Assembly (NCBI RefSeq): GCF_900018785.1
Contig: NZ_FCOY01000006.1
Coordinates: 310,001 to 374,000, forward strand
From: Xanthomonas massiliensis
Lineage (GTDB): Bacteria > Pseudomonadota > Gammaproteobacteria > Xanthomonadales > Xanthomonadaceae
Direction of reading: 5' to 3'
Length of the DNA: 64,000 bases
Shown: positions 55,167 through 63,999 of the stretch, in pieces
Layout: each line of letters begins with the position of its first letter
How positions within the stretch are numbered: the first letter of the stretch is position 1
Notes under the pieces: model-generated
What the model saw: only the letters and a program-made list of their open reading frames with translations
Told to the model about the DNA's origin: nothing
Database searches by the model: none
Translations under genes and position numbers: made by a program

Positions 55167-58100
55167 ATGAGACGCATCCTGCGCAGCAATGCCCTGGCCC
55201 TGGCGCTCGCCCTGGCCGCAAGCGGCGCCCATGCCCAGTCCACCACCGGCAGCATCTTCGGCACGGTGGCCGGCGCCCAGGCCGGCGAAACCGTGCTGGT
55301 GGAGAACACCAGCGGTTTCAGCCGCGAGGCCAGGGTCGACGACCGCGGCCGCTACACCCTCGGCAACCTGCCGCTGGGCACCTACAAGGTCACCCTCAAG
55401 CGCGACGGCCAGGTGGTGGAAACGCGCGAGAACGTCTCCATCGTGGTCGGCGCGGGCACCGAGATCGGCTTCGGTGCGGCCGGCGGCGCCAGGACGCTGG
55501 ACGCGGTGCAGGTCTCGGCCGCCAGCGTGCCCAAGATCGACGTGGCCAGCGTCGACAGCCGCACCGTCATCACCGCCGAACAGCTGCAGCAGCTGCCGAT
55601 CGCCCGTTCGGCCGAGGCCATCGCGCTGCTGGCGCCGGGCGTGGTCAACAACAGCGGCGGCTACATCAGCGACAGCGGCAGCTCGCTGGTCAGCTTCGGC
55701 GGCTCGGCCGCCAGCGAGAACGCTTACTACCTCAACGGCTTCAACACCACCGACCCGTATCGCGGGCTCGGCGGCCTGACCCTGCCCTATGGCGCCATCG
55801 ACCAGCAGGAGATCTACACCGGCGGCTACAGCGCCCAGTACGGCCGTTCCAACGGCGGCGTGATCAACCAGGTGGGCAAGCGCGGCACCAACGACTGGAA
55901 GTTCGGCGGTTCCTTCATCTGGGAGCCGGATTCGCTGCGTGCGAACGCGCGCGACCTGTACTACAAGAACGGCTATCCGGCCAATGCGCCGGCCGGCGCG
56001 CTGTACCGCCCCAACAGCGAGAACAAGGCCGACAAGCTGGTCTACAGCGCCTATGCGGGCGGCCCCATCGTCAAGGACAAGCTGTTCTTCTTCGTCGCCG
56101 CCGAGCTGGCGCGCACCACCGGCGACCGCCTCAACGCGGTCACCGACACCGCCGCGCCCTACGTGGACTACACCAACAAGGAGCCGCGCTGGTACGCCAA
56201 GCTGGACTGGAACATCACCGACAACCACTTCCTGGAGCTGACCGGCGCGCAGGACAAGTACAAGACCTCCGGCGCGATCTATCGCTACGACTACGCCGAT
56301 CGCGAGCGCGGCACCTACCTGGCGCCGGCCAACGACACCGAGACCGGCAGCAAGCTGTTCTCGGGCAAGTACACCGGCTACTTCGGCGACAACATCACCC
56401 TGACCGGCATGTACGGGCGCATGGAATCGCCCAACTACAACCAGCCGCTGAACTACGACTCGTCGCTGGCGTACGTGACCGGCACCGAGTACCAGAACCC
56501 GGCGATCACCGGCGGGCAGGCCATCGGCAACGGCCAGACGGTGACCGCGCTGTCGTCCGACGACCGCCGCTACGTCAAGAACAACTGGCGCATCAACCTC
56601 AACTGGCGCCTGGGCGACCACAGCATCGACGTGGGCATCGACGACATGAACACCCGCGCGATCGACCTGGGCAGCGCCAGCTCGGGCCCGGGGTATTCGT
56701 GGACCTACGGCTGGACCGCCAGCCCCTACGAGCAGCTCAGCGGCGCACCCCGTGCCGACGGCACGCGCGGCGTGCCCGGGCCGGGCAACTTCGCCAACGG
56801 CCAGGGCGGCTACTACGTCATCCAGAACGTGAGCTACAGCCTGTATTCGCTGCAGGCCAAGCAGCGCGCCCAGTACATCGAGGACAAGTGGCAGGTCAAC
56901 GACAAGGTGCTGCTGTCGCTGGGCCTGCGCAACGACCAGTTCACCAACTACAACCCCGATGGCGATGCCTACATCAAGCTGACCTCGCCGCAGTGGGCGC
57001 CGCGCCTGGGCGTGAGCTGGGACGTGTTCGGCGACTCGTCCTTCAAGGTCTACGGCGACGTCGGCCGCTACTACCTGGGCCTGCCGCTGGGGCCGGGCGG
57101 GTTGACCAACACCTCGCTGTCCACCTCCACCTACTACACCTACAGCGGCATCGACGCCAACGGCTATCCGACCGGGCTGACCCAGATGGCGCCGCCGGTA
57201 TCGGCCAACGCCAACTTCGGCGGGCAGAAGGACTACCGGACCGCCGCGGTGAAGAACCTGGAGGCCGAGCACCAGGACGAGTTCATCGCCGGCTTCAACA
57301 AGGTCTTCGGCGAGAACGGCCAGTGGGTGTTCGGCACGCGCCTGACCTACCGCACGCTCAAGGCGGCCATCGACGACTACAACTTCGACAACACCGCGCT
57401 GGTGCAGGCGGCGGAGGCCGCCGGCTTCGAGATCAGCGACCAGAACGTCACCGGCATCCTGATCAACCCCGGCAAGACCAACACGTTCAACCTGCTCGGC
57501 ACCGACGGGCAGTACCACCAGGTCACGCTGACCCGCGAGCAGATGGGCTTCCCCGAGCTCAAGCGCAACTACTACGCCGCCGAGTTCACCCTGGAACGGC
57601 CGTTCGACGGTACCTGGTACACCAAGCTCAGCTACGTGTTCTCGCGCAGCTACGGCACCACCGAGGGCCAGCTGCGCTCGGACCTGTACCGCAACAACGG
57701 CGAGACCGTGGGCGTGGACCAGGGCCAGCTGAGCGTGTCCACCACCCAGAGCTGGGACCACCCGGCACTGATGGAGAACTTCAACGGCCCGCAGTCCAAC
57801 GACCACACCCACCAGTTCAAGGCCTTCGGCTACTACCAGATCAGCCCGGAGTGGGGTGTCTCGGGCAACGTGAACGTCGTGTCCGGCGCGCCCAAGACCT
57901 GCCTGAGCTACTACTACGGCGACAACTACCCGCCGCTGGCGGACGGCTCGCCGGACACCGATCCGGCCGGCTACGGTGGCTCCTACCATTTCTGCGACGG
58001 CAAGCCTTCGCCTCCGGGCAAGCAGGGGCGCCTGCCGTGGACCTTCCCGCTGGATCTGGGGCTGACCTACAAGCCGTCCTTCGGCGAGGGCAAGCTGGCC

Positions 58101-58259
58101 TTCAACCTCAACGTGTTCAACGTGTTCAACCAGCAGCGGCCCACGTACCTGTATGCCCGCTCCGAATCGGCGCCGGGCACGCCGAACCCGCTGTACGGCG
58201 CGGCCATCTTCACCCAGACCCCGCGCTACGCCCGCCTGACCGTCAGCTACGATTTCTGA
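55167..58259 (+). CDS. TonB-dependent receptor, Oar-like with N-terminal regulatory domain
   Basis: The 1030-residue outer-membrane receptor has a signal peptide (about 23 residues, ending SGAHA), a carboxypeptidase-regulatory-like Ig domain (about 24-105, DRGRYTLGNLPLGTYKVTLK), a plug (ASENAYYLNGFNTTDPYRG, TGGYSAQYGRSNGGV), and a barrel ending ARLTVSYDF. GGGGAGA precedes ATG 55167. A lipoprotein dipeptidase and an M14 peptidase follow on the same strand, so peptide uptake is the likely job. The promoter has box set C. It is a distant homologue of the receptor at 27679-30645 but keeps the high G+C of the region. Confidence 0.94.
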   Translation: MRRILRSNALALALALAASGAHAQSTTGSIFGTVAGAQAGETVLVENTSGFSREARVDDRGRYTLGNLPLGTYKVTLKRDGQVVETRENVSIVVGAGTEIGFGAAGGARTLDAVQVSAASVPKIDVASVDSRTVITAEQLQQLPIARSAEAIALLAPGVVNNSGGYISDSGSSLVSFGGSAASENAYYLNGFNTTDPYRGLGGLTLPYGAIDQQEIYTGGYSAQYGRSNGGVINQVGKRGTNDWKFGGSFIWEPDSLRANARDLYYKNGYPANAPAGALYRPNSENKADKLVYSAYAGGPIVKDKLFFFVAAELARTTGDRLNAVTDTAAPYVDYTNKEPRWYAKLDWNITDNHFLELTGAQDKYKTSGAIYRYDYADRERGTYLAPANDTETGSKLFSGKYTGYFGDNITLTGMYGRMESPNYNQPLNYDSSLAYVTGTEYQNPAITGGQAIGNGQTVTALSSDDRRYVKNNWRINLNWRLGDHSIDVGIDDMNTRAIDLGSASSGPGYSWTYGWTASPYEQLSGAPRADGTRGVPGPGNFANGQGGYYVIQNVSYSLYSLQAKQRAQYIEDKWQVNDKVLLSLGLRNDQFTNYNPDGDAYIKLTSPQWAPRLGVSWDVFGDSSFKVYGDVGRYYLGLPLGPGGLTNTSLSTSTYYTYSGIDANGYPTGLTQMAPPVSANANFGGQKDYRTAAVKNLEAEHQDEFIAGFNKVFGENGQWVFGTRLTYRTLKAAIDDYNFDNTALVQAAEAAGFEISDQNVTGILINPGKTNTFNLLGTDGQYHQVTLTREQMGFPELKRNYYAAEFTLERPFDGTWYTKLSYVFSRSYGTTEGQLRSDLYRNNGETVGVDQGQLSVSTTQSWDHPALMENFNGPQSNDHTHQFKAFGYYQISPEWGVSGNVNVVSGAPKTCLSYYYGDNYPPLADGSPDTDPAGYGGSYHFCDGKPSPPGKQGRLPWTFPLDLGLTYKPSFGEGKLAFNLNVFNVFNQQRPTYLYARSESAPGTPNPLYGAAIFTQTPRYARLTVSYDF

Positions 58260-58284
58260 CCGGGGGAGCGGGACTGATACGGCG

Positions 58285-58306
58285 GGTGCGCGCCCGGGCG
58301 CGCACC
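58285..58306 (+). other. Intercistronic stem-loop between receptor and dipeptidase genes
   Basis: GGTGCGCGC (58285-58293) and GCGCGCACC (58298-58306) pair perfectly around CCGG, with further pairing of flanking GGC and GCC. No T-tract follows. In an operon it could lower downstream expression or protect the receptor mRNA, giving more receptor than enzyme. Confidence 0.55.
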
Positions 58307-58364
58307 TGCCGGGCGCATGCCGCCGGTCGTCCCGGCCCGTCCGTTCCACGAGGAGATTTGCCGC

Positions 58365-59684
58365 ATGAACCCCCGCATCCTGGCCCTGGCGCTGGCTTCG
58401 GCCTGTGCCCTGGCCGCCTGTTCGCAGGCACCGCACGTCACCGACGCCGACGCCGCGACCGGCCAGCCCCCACCCGCCGCCGCGGCCACCGCGGCTGTCG
58501 CGCCGGACGGCGTATCGGAGAAGGCGATGGCGATCCATCGCCGCGCGCTCAACCTGGACACGCACCTGGACACGCCGGCGCTGTTCTCCCGGCCGGGCTG
58601 GGACATCGCCGACCGCCACAGCTACGCCGACGACGGCAGCCAGGTGGATTACCCGCGCATGGTCGAGGGCGGCCTGGACGGCGGCTTCTGGGCCGTCTAC
58701 ACCGGCCAGGGCCCGCGCGACGCGGCCGGCAACCTGCATGCGCGCGACTTCGGCCTGCGGCGCCTGTCGGAGATCCGCGAGATGGTGGCCGGCCATGCCG
58801 ACACGTTCGAGCTCGCCACCCGGCCGGAGGACGCGGCGCGGATCAAGGCCGCCGGCAAGCGCTCGGTCTACATCAGCATGGAGAACGCCTACCCGCTCGA
58901 GTACGATCCGAGCCTGTTGAGCTTCTACTACCAGCAGGGCCTGCGCATGCTCAGCCTGGTGCACACCACCAACAACGATTTCGCCGATTCCTCCACCGAT
59001 CCCAAGGGCCCGGAATGGCACGGCATCAGCCCGGCCGGGCGCAAGCTGGTCGAGCAGGCCAACAAGCTGGGCATCCTCCTGGACCAGTCGCACGCGTCCA
59101 ACGACGTGTTCGACCAGATGATCGCGCTGTCCAAGGCGCCGATCATCCTGTCCCACACCGCCGCCTTCGACGTCAACGCGCACCCGCGCAACCTCGACGA
59201 TGCGCGCATCCGCACGCTGGCCGAGCACGGCGGGGTGATCCAGGTCAATTCGCTCAGCGGCTACCTGGTCCCGGTCAACGCCAGCGACGCCTACAAGGAG
59301 GAGATGAAGGCGCTGTTCCAGTCCATGGGCGAGCGCAAGTCGATGACGCCCGAGCAGCGCAAGTCGCTGATGGCCAGGCGCAAGGCCCTCGACGCCAAGT
59401 ACGGGATCAAGCGCGCCACGTTCGACGACTACATGAAGCACGTCCTGCACATCATCGAGGTGGCCGGTCCCGAACACGTCGGCCTGGGCGCGGACTGGGA
59501 CGGCGGCGGCGGCGTGGACGGCTACGACGACATCGCGGCGTTGCCCAAGGTCACCCAGCGCCTGCTCGATGCCGGCTACGACGAGAAGCAGATCGACGGC
59601 ATCCTCGGCGGCAACGTCGTGCGCCTGCTGGAGACAGTGCAGAACGCCGCCGATCCCGAAGCCGTGAAGGCGGCGCTGGAGTGA
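58365..59684 (+). CDS. Membrane dipeptidase, peptidase family M19, lipoprotein
   Basis: The 439-residue protein has a lipobox LAAC with Cys19, so it is probably anchored in the envelope. The M19 (renal dipeptidase) di-zinc centre is visible: NLDTHLDTPA (His and Asp), the bridging Glu in SMENAYPL, the His residues in LDQSHAS and ILSHTAA, and Asp in GLGADWDG. M19 enzymes cleave dipeptides, including those with D- or unusual C-terminal residues. ATG 58365 follows GAGGAG. The M14 gene overlaps its stop by 4 bases. The two form a peptide-processing pair downstream of the receptor. Confidence 0.93.
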   Translation: MNPRILALALASACALAACSQAPHVTDADAATGQPPPAAAATAAVAPDGVSEKAMAIHRRALNLDTHLDTPALFSRPGWDIADRHSYADDGSQVDYPRMVEGGLDGGFWAVYTGQGPRDAAGNLHARDFGLRRLSEIREMVAGHADTFELATRPEDAARIKAAGKRSVYISMENAYPLEYDPSLLSFYYQQGLRMLSLVHTTNNDFADSSTDPKGPEWHGISPAGRKLVEQANKLGILLDQSHASNDVFDQMIALSKAPIILSHTAAFDVNAHPRNLDDARIRTLAEHGGVIQVNSLSGYLVPVNASDAYKEEMKALFQSMGERKSMTPEQRKSLMARRKALDAKYGIKRATFDDYMKHVLHIIEVAGPEHVGLGADWDGGGGVDGYDDIAALPKVTQRLLDAGYDEKQIDGILGGNVVRLLETVQNAADPEAVKAALE

Positions 59685-61480
59685 CGCGGGTCGGCACGCC
59701 GCTGCATGGGGGGCTGCGTGCCCGCGTCGTCGCCCTGGCGGCGGCGGTACTGGTGTCATCGGCCTGGGCGGCGCCGCAGGATGCGCTGGTGACCGAGGGC
59801 GAGCGCAGCGGCTACGTCCAGACCGGCCGCTACGCCGAGGTCGGGACGCTGTGCCAGGCCTTCGCCGCGGCGCATCCGGAGGCGGTGCGCTGCCAGTCCT
59901 TCGGTACCTCGCCGGAGGGGCGGCCGCTGTGGCTGCTGGTGGCCTCGCGCAGCGGCGCGCTGGACCCGGCCGCGGCGCAGGCGCGCGGCCTGCCGGTGGT
60001 CCTGGTGCAGGGCGGCATCCATGCCGGCGAGATCGAGGGCAAGGATGCCGGCTTCCTCGCCCTGCGCCAGATGCTCGACGGAACGGCGGCCAAGGGCGCG
60101 CTGGACAAGGCCGTGCTGCTGTTCGTGCCGGTGTTCAACGCGGACGGCCACGAGCGCTTCGGCGCCTGGAACCGGCCCAACCAGCGCGGCCCGCAGGAGA
60201 TGGGGCGGCGCTCGACCGCGCAGAACTACAACCTCAACCGCGACTACATGAAGCTCGACGCGCCGGAGATGCGGGCGATGCAGGGCCTGCTGCGCCGGTG
60301 GGACCCGATCCTGGTGGCCGACCTGCACACTACCGACGGCGCCCAGTTCCGGCCGGACGTGGCGGTGCAGATCGAGCCGCTGCATGCAGGCGATGCCGGG
60401 CTGGCCGCGCAGGGCCGGGCGCTGAGCACGCGCCTGCTCGGCGCGCTGCGCGCCCAGGGCGCGCAGCCGTTGCCGTGGTACCCGACCTTCCGCCGTCGCG
60501 ACGACCCGTCCTCGGGCTTCGCCGCCAACGTCTACGAACCGCGCTTCTCCACCGGCTACTTCCAGTTGCGCAACCGCTTCGCGGTGCTGGTGGAGACCCA
60601 CTCGTGGAAGGACTATCCCACGCGGGTGCGCATCACCCGCGACTTCATCGTCGACCTGATGGCCGACGCCGCCCACCACGGCGCCACATGGCGGAGCGTC
60701 GCGCACGCCGCCGACGCGCGTTCGGCCCGGCTGGCGGGCCAGCCGCTGGCGCTGGACTGGAAGACCACCGACCGGGCGCGGACCATCGATTTCCCGGGCT
60801 ATGCCTACGTCCACGCGACGTCGGAGGTGTCCGGCACCGAGTACATCCGCTACGACGAGCATGTGCCGCAGGTGTGGAAGGTGCCGCTGTACGAGACGCT
60901 GGTGCCGGCGGTGACCGCGACCGTGCCCGCGGCCGGCTACCTGGTTCCCGCCGCGCAGGCGGACCGCGTGCAGCCGTTGCTGGACCTGCACGGCATCGCC
61001 TACCGGCGCATCGACCACGCCCTGGCAGGGCAGCCCGTGCTGGCGTGGCGGATGAGCAAGGCCGTGTTCGCCGCCGCGCCGTTCGAAGGGCGCCAGCGCC
61101 TGCAGGCCGAGGGCGGATGGCGGCCGGAACGGGCCGACCTGGTGGCCGGCGCGCTGTTCGTGCCCGGCGACCAGCCGCTGGCGCGGCTTGTGGTGGCGCT
61201 GCTGGAGCCGGCCGCGCCGGACTCGCTGCTCGCCTGGGGCCAGTTCAACGCGATGTTCGAGGCCAAGGAGTACATGGAGTCCTACGTCGCCGAGGACGTG
61301 GCGCGCGAGCAGCTGCGCGATCCGGCGCTGGCCGCCGAGTTCGCCGCGAAGCTGAAGGACCCGGCCTTCGCCGCCGACCCGCGCGCGCGCCTGGCGTTCT
61401 TCATCAGGCGCCATCCCTCGTGGGAACGCGAGCTGGACCTGTATCCGGTGTACCGGCTGGAGCAGGCGCCCGGCACCTGA
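59681..61480 (+). CDS. Secreted M14-family zinc carboxypeptidase-like protein
   Basis: The 599-residue protein starts at GTG 59681, overlapping the dipeptidase stop (GTGA), and has a signal peptide (VVALAAAVLVSSAWAAP). The M14 zinc site is complete: His114 and Glu117 in QGGIHAGEIEGKD, His216 in VADLHTTDG, and the catalytic Glu305 in AVLVETHSWKDY. The long C-terminal extension (about 380-599) is not recognised. M14 enzymes remove C-terminal residues from peptides or act on murein-type peptides. The coupled start and context indicate joint action with the M19 dipeptidase. Confidence 0.9.
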   Translation: MTRVGTPLHGGLRARVVALAAAVLVSSAWAAPQDALVTEGERSGYVQTGRYAEVGTLCQAFAAAHPEAVRCQSFGTSPEGRPLWLLVASRSGALDPAAAQARGLPVVLVQGGIHAGEIEGKDAGFLALRQMLDGTAAKGALDKAVLLFVPVFNADGHERFGAWNRPNQRGPQEMGRRSTAQNYNLNRDYMKLDAPEMRAMQGLLRRWDPILVADLHTTDGAQFRPDVAVQIEPLHAGDAGLAAQGRALSTRLLGALRAQGAQPLPWYPTFRRRDDPSSGFAANVYEPRFSTGYFQLRNRFAVLVETHSWKDYPTRVRITRDFIVDLMADAAHHGATWRSVAHAADARSARLAGQPLALDWKTTDRARTIDFPGYAYVHATSEVSGTEYIRYDEHVPQVWKVPLYETLVPAVTATVPAAGYLVPAAQADRVQPLLDLHGIAYRRIDHALAGQPVLAWRMSKAVFAAAPFEGRQRLQAEGGWRPERADLVAGALFVPGDQPLARLVVALLEPAAPDSLLAWGQFNAMFEAKEYMESYVAEDVAREQLRDPALAAEFAAKLKDPAFAADPRARLAFFIRRHPSWERELDLYPVYRLEQAPGT

Positions 61481-61548
61481 TCCGGCAGCGGCTTCCTGCC
61501 TGCCGGCCCAGGATGGGACAATGCGCATTCCTTCCAGCATGAACGGCC

Positions 61549-61740
61549 ATGACCGATACCCCTGAAACGCCCTGGCGCACCTGGATGTGCGTGGTCTGCG
61601 GTTTCCTCTACAACGAAGCCGAGGGCCTGCCGCACGAAGGCATCGCGCCGGGGACGCGCTGGGAAGACGTGCCCGAGGACTGGACCTGCCCGGACTGCGG
61701 CGCCACCAAGGACGATTTCGAGATGGTGCAGGTCAAGTGA
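61549..61740 (+). CDS. Rubredoxin
   Basis: The 63-residue protein has two Cys-x2-Cys knuckles, [12 protein letters not shown] and [16 protein letters not shown], that bind one iron. Rubredoxins are small cytoplasmic electron carriers, for example to alkane hydroxylase or oxygen-detoxifying enzymes. No partner is adjacent. The gene is convergent with the NYN protein gene, and the two stop codons form the base of a shared hairpin. Confidence 0.96.
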   Translation: MTDTPETPWRTWMCVVCGFLYNEAEGLPHEGIAPGTRWEDVPEDWTCPDCGATKDDFEMVQVK

Positions 61741-61755
61741 GCCGGCGTCGGCTCA
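61738..61755. terminator. Hairpin formed by the two convergent stop codons
   Basis: TGAGCCG (61738-61744) pairs perfectly with CGGCTCA (61749-61755) around GCGT. The first arm begins with the rubredoxin TGA, and the last three bases are the complement of the NYN-gene TGA. There is no long T-tract. Confidence 0.45.
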
Positions 61756-62496
61756 CTTCTGCCGCTGGCGGATGAAGAGGTTCGCGTTGGGCGAGCCGTC
61801 GCCGTAGGGCACCGACTTGACCTCCAGGTACGGCTGCGCGCGCACCAGGTCGCCGAGCTTCCTGAAGCCGTAGTTGCGCGGGTCGAAGGCCGAGTCGGCC
61901 TTGGTGAGCAGCGCGCCCACCGCCGACAGCGGCGCCCAGCCGTCGTCGCGCGCGGTGGCATCCACCGCGGTGGCCAGCAGCGAGCGCAGCGGACGCGTCC
62001 CGGCCGGCTCGGCGGTGGCCACGGCCGGCCCGGTGCCGCTCGCCCCTTCCGGGCGTTCGCGCAGGATCTCGGTGTAGATGAAGCGGTCGCAGGCGGCGAC
62101 GAAGGGCTTGGGCGTCTTGCGCTCGCCGAAGCCGTACACCGACCGCCCCGATTCGCGGATGCGCGTGGCCAGGCGGGTGAAGTCGCTGTCGGAGGACACC
62201 AGGCAGAAACCGTCGACCTGGCCGCCGTGCAGCAGGTCCATCGCATCGATGATCAGCGCCGAGTCGGTGGCGTTCTTGCCGACCGTGTAGCGGAATTGCT
62301 GGACCGGCTGGATCGCCAGGTCGTGCAGCGTTTCCTTCCAGCCGCCGAGGTTGGGCGTGGTCCAGTCGCCGTAGGCGCGCTTGATCGTGGCGGTGCCGTA
62401 CTTGGCGATCTCGGCCAGCAGTTCGGCCGCGATGCTGGGCTGGGCGTTGTCGGCATCGACCAGGACGGCCAGCTTGTCGGTGGAATCGTTGGCCAT
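61753..62496 (-). CDS. NYN-domain (LabA/PIN-like) protein with C-terminal OST-HTH/LOTUS domain
   Basis: The 247-residue protein has an N-terminal NYN nuclease-like fold with the expected acidic residues: AVLVDADNAQPS, ATDSALIIDAMDLL and LVSSDSDFTRLATRI. The C-terminal region (about 170-245, WAPLSAVGALL, then DPRNYGFRKLGDLV) is an OST-HTH/LOTUS RNA-binding module. Such proteins are thought to bind or cleave RNA. ATG 62496 is chosen since family members begin just before this block. It lies 14 bases downstream of the SirB1-family gene and is probably co-transcribed. Confidence 0.9.
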   Translation of the reverse strand: MANDSTDKLAVLVDADNAQPSIAAELLAEIAKYGTATIKRAYGDWTTPNLGGWKETLHDLAIQPVQQFRYTVGKNATDSALIIDAMDLLHGGQVDGFCLVSSDSDFTRLATRIRESGRSVYGFGERKTPKPFVAACDRFIYTEILRERPEGASGTGPAVATAEPAGTRPLRSLLATAVDATARDDGWAPLSAVGALLTKADSAFDPRNYGFRKLGDLVRAQPYLEVKSVPYGDGSPNANLFIRQRQK

Positions 62497-62510
62497 CGGG
62501 ATCTCTCCGC

Positions 62511-63356
62511 TCAGTGCAGGTGGGGGCGCCGGCCGTTGAGTTCGATCAGCCGCTCGCGCAGCGCCTCCGCATCGTCGGCCTGCGGCGCCCGTTGCAGGTA
62601 GCGCGCCAGGTCGTCGGCGGCGCCGGCCTCGTGCCCCAGCGCCAGGTAGGCCAGGGCGCGGTCGCGCAGGGCGTCGGCCTGGTCCGGGGCCAGGCGCAGG
62701 ATGCGGTCGGCGCTGCGCGCGGCGCGTTCCCACTGCTCGCACTCGGCGTAGCTGCGGTGCAGGTTGCGCAGGATGCGCACCAGGATCGCCCGGTGCGGGG
62801 CGGGATCGAGGATCTTCAGCAGCATGCCGTCGTCGGGCACCTGCCCGCCCAGGTGCGGGCGCGCGCGCTCGCGCAGTTCGTCCACGCCCAGCGGGCGGCC
62901 GCCGTTGAACGGATCCATCACCAGCAATCCGTCGTCCACCGGCAGGCGCACGAGGAAATGGCCGGGAAAGGACACCCCGTCCAGCGACACGCCCAGCCGG
63001 CGCGCCACCTCCATCTGCACCAGCGCCAACGAGATCGGGTTGCCGCGGCGGCGCTCGAACACCTCGTTGAGGTAGCTGTTGCGCGGGTCGTAGTACTCGT
63101 CGTGGTCGCCGGCGTAGCCCAGCTCGTCGAACAGGTGGCGGTTGATCGCGGCCATCTTCAGCGGCGGCTGCGGGATGGACTCGACCTCGTTGCGCAGGTG
63201 GTCGGCATGGGCCTGCAGGAGCTGCTCGTAGCGGGCCGCGTCCAGGTCAGGATATTCGTCGCGGGCGATCAGCAGGGCGCTGCCCAGCAGCGGCACCGCC
63301 GCATCGTCCAGCGTGCTCAGGGCGTCCCAGTCGGGCAGCAGAACCGGTGATTCCAT
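62511..63356 (-). CDS. SirB1-family protein (transglutaminase-like fold plus TPR)
   Basis: The 281-residue protein has the SirB1 N domain (RRGNPISLALVQMEVARRLG, then VSFPGHFLVRLPV and LVMDPFNGGRPL) and a C-terminal tetratricopeptide-like segment (SYAECEQWERAARSADRI). The usual transglutaminase Cys is replaced by Ser (PISLALV), as in most of the family, so catalysis is doubtful. The role is unknown. ATG 63356 matches homologue length. It sits between the DUF192 lipoprotein and the NYN gene, all on the minus strand. Confidence 0.87.
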   Translation of the reverse strand: MESPVLLPDWDALSTLDDAAVPLLGSALLIARDEYPDLDAARYEQLLQAHADHLRNEVESIPQPPLKMAAINRHLFDELGYAGDHDEYYDPRNSYLNEVFERRRGNPISLALVQMEVARRLGVSLDGVSFPGHFLVRLPVDDGLLVMDPFNGGRPLGVDELRERARPHLGGQVPDDGMLLKILDPAPHRAILVRILRNLHRSYAECEQWERAARSADRILRLAPDQADALRDRALAYLALGHEAGAADDLARYLQRAPQADDAEALRERLIELNGRRPHLH

Positions 63357-63412
63357 GCCCGCCAGACTGGGGGCAAACCGCGCCGGCTTCAAGCGCCGGC
63401 GCCGGGCGGCCG

Positions 63413-63868
63413 TCAGGGCAGCTTCGGGATCGCCGGGCCGAACCGCAGTTCGGTGCCGTCCTTCAGGCCGATGCCGTCGGCCTGGCCGGCATTGAGCTCC
63501 AGGACATAGCGTGCCGGCGCGTTGCTCGGGTAGATCGGGCAGGCGTCGCCGGCCGAGCACGGCGGCACGTTGCGCTGCTGGGCCACCAGCTTGCGGCCGT
63601 TATCGAAGTACAGGATGTCCAGCGGGATCTTGGTGTTCTTCATCCAGTACGCCTGCGGTTCCTGGTAATCGTGCACGAAGAGCATGCCGTGGTCGGCGGG
63701 CATGCTGTCGCGGAACATCAGGCCCTGCGCGCGGGTGGCGTCGTCCTGGGCGAGCTCGACCGTGTAGCGGTGCCCGTCCAGTTCCACCCAGTGCCCGCCG
63801 GCGCTGGCGCAGCCGCCGAACAGGACGACAAGGGAGCAGGCGAGGAGCAGGCGCGTCAGGTGTGTCAT
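63413..63868 (-). CDS. DUF192-family lipoprotein
   Basis: The 151-residue protein has a lipoprotein signal (LLLACSLVVLFGGC, Cys20) and one DUF192 beta-barrel domain. Family blocks are LAQDDATRAQGLMFRD, then MKNTKIPLDILYF and YVLELNAGQADGIG. Function of the family is not established. ATG 63868 gives a proper lipobox distance; the frame extends upstream without family similarity. It lies 56 bases upstream of the SirB1-family gene on the same strand. Confidence 0.9.
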   Translation of the reverse strand: MTHLTRLLLACSLVVLFGGCASAGGHWVELDGHRYTVELAQDDATRAQGLMFRDSMPADHGMLFVHDYQEPQAYWMKNTKIPLDILYFDNGRKLVAQQRNVPPCSAGDACPIYPSNAPARYVLELNAGQADGIGLKDGTELRFGPAIPKLP

Positions 63869-63924
63869 GGCGATCGGCGGCAACGGCATATGGGCGGGCA
63901 CCATCGGGGAACGCGGCGGTGGCG

Positions 63925-63999
63925 TCAAGAGGGCGGGGCGGCGATGCGCGCCGCCTGCAGCAGCGACTGGAACTGGCAACGGGTTTCCCGGCGCAGCCA
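63925..63999 (-). CDS. C-terminal end of an unidentified protein (continues past window edge)
   Basis: On the minus strand an open frame enters at the window edge and stops at 63925-63927, giving 24 residues (WLRRETRCQFQSLLQAARIA and four more). The residue mix looks coding rather than chance, and the stop lies 56 bases before the DUF192 start. Too short to identify. Confidence 0.45.
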   Translation of the reverse strand, partial: WLRRETRCQFQSLLQAARIAAPPS

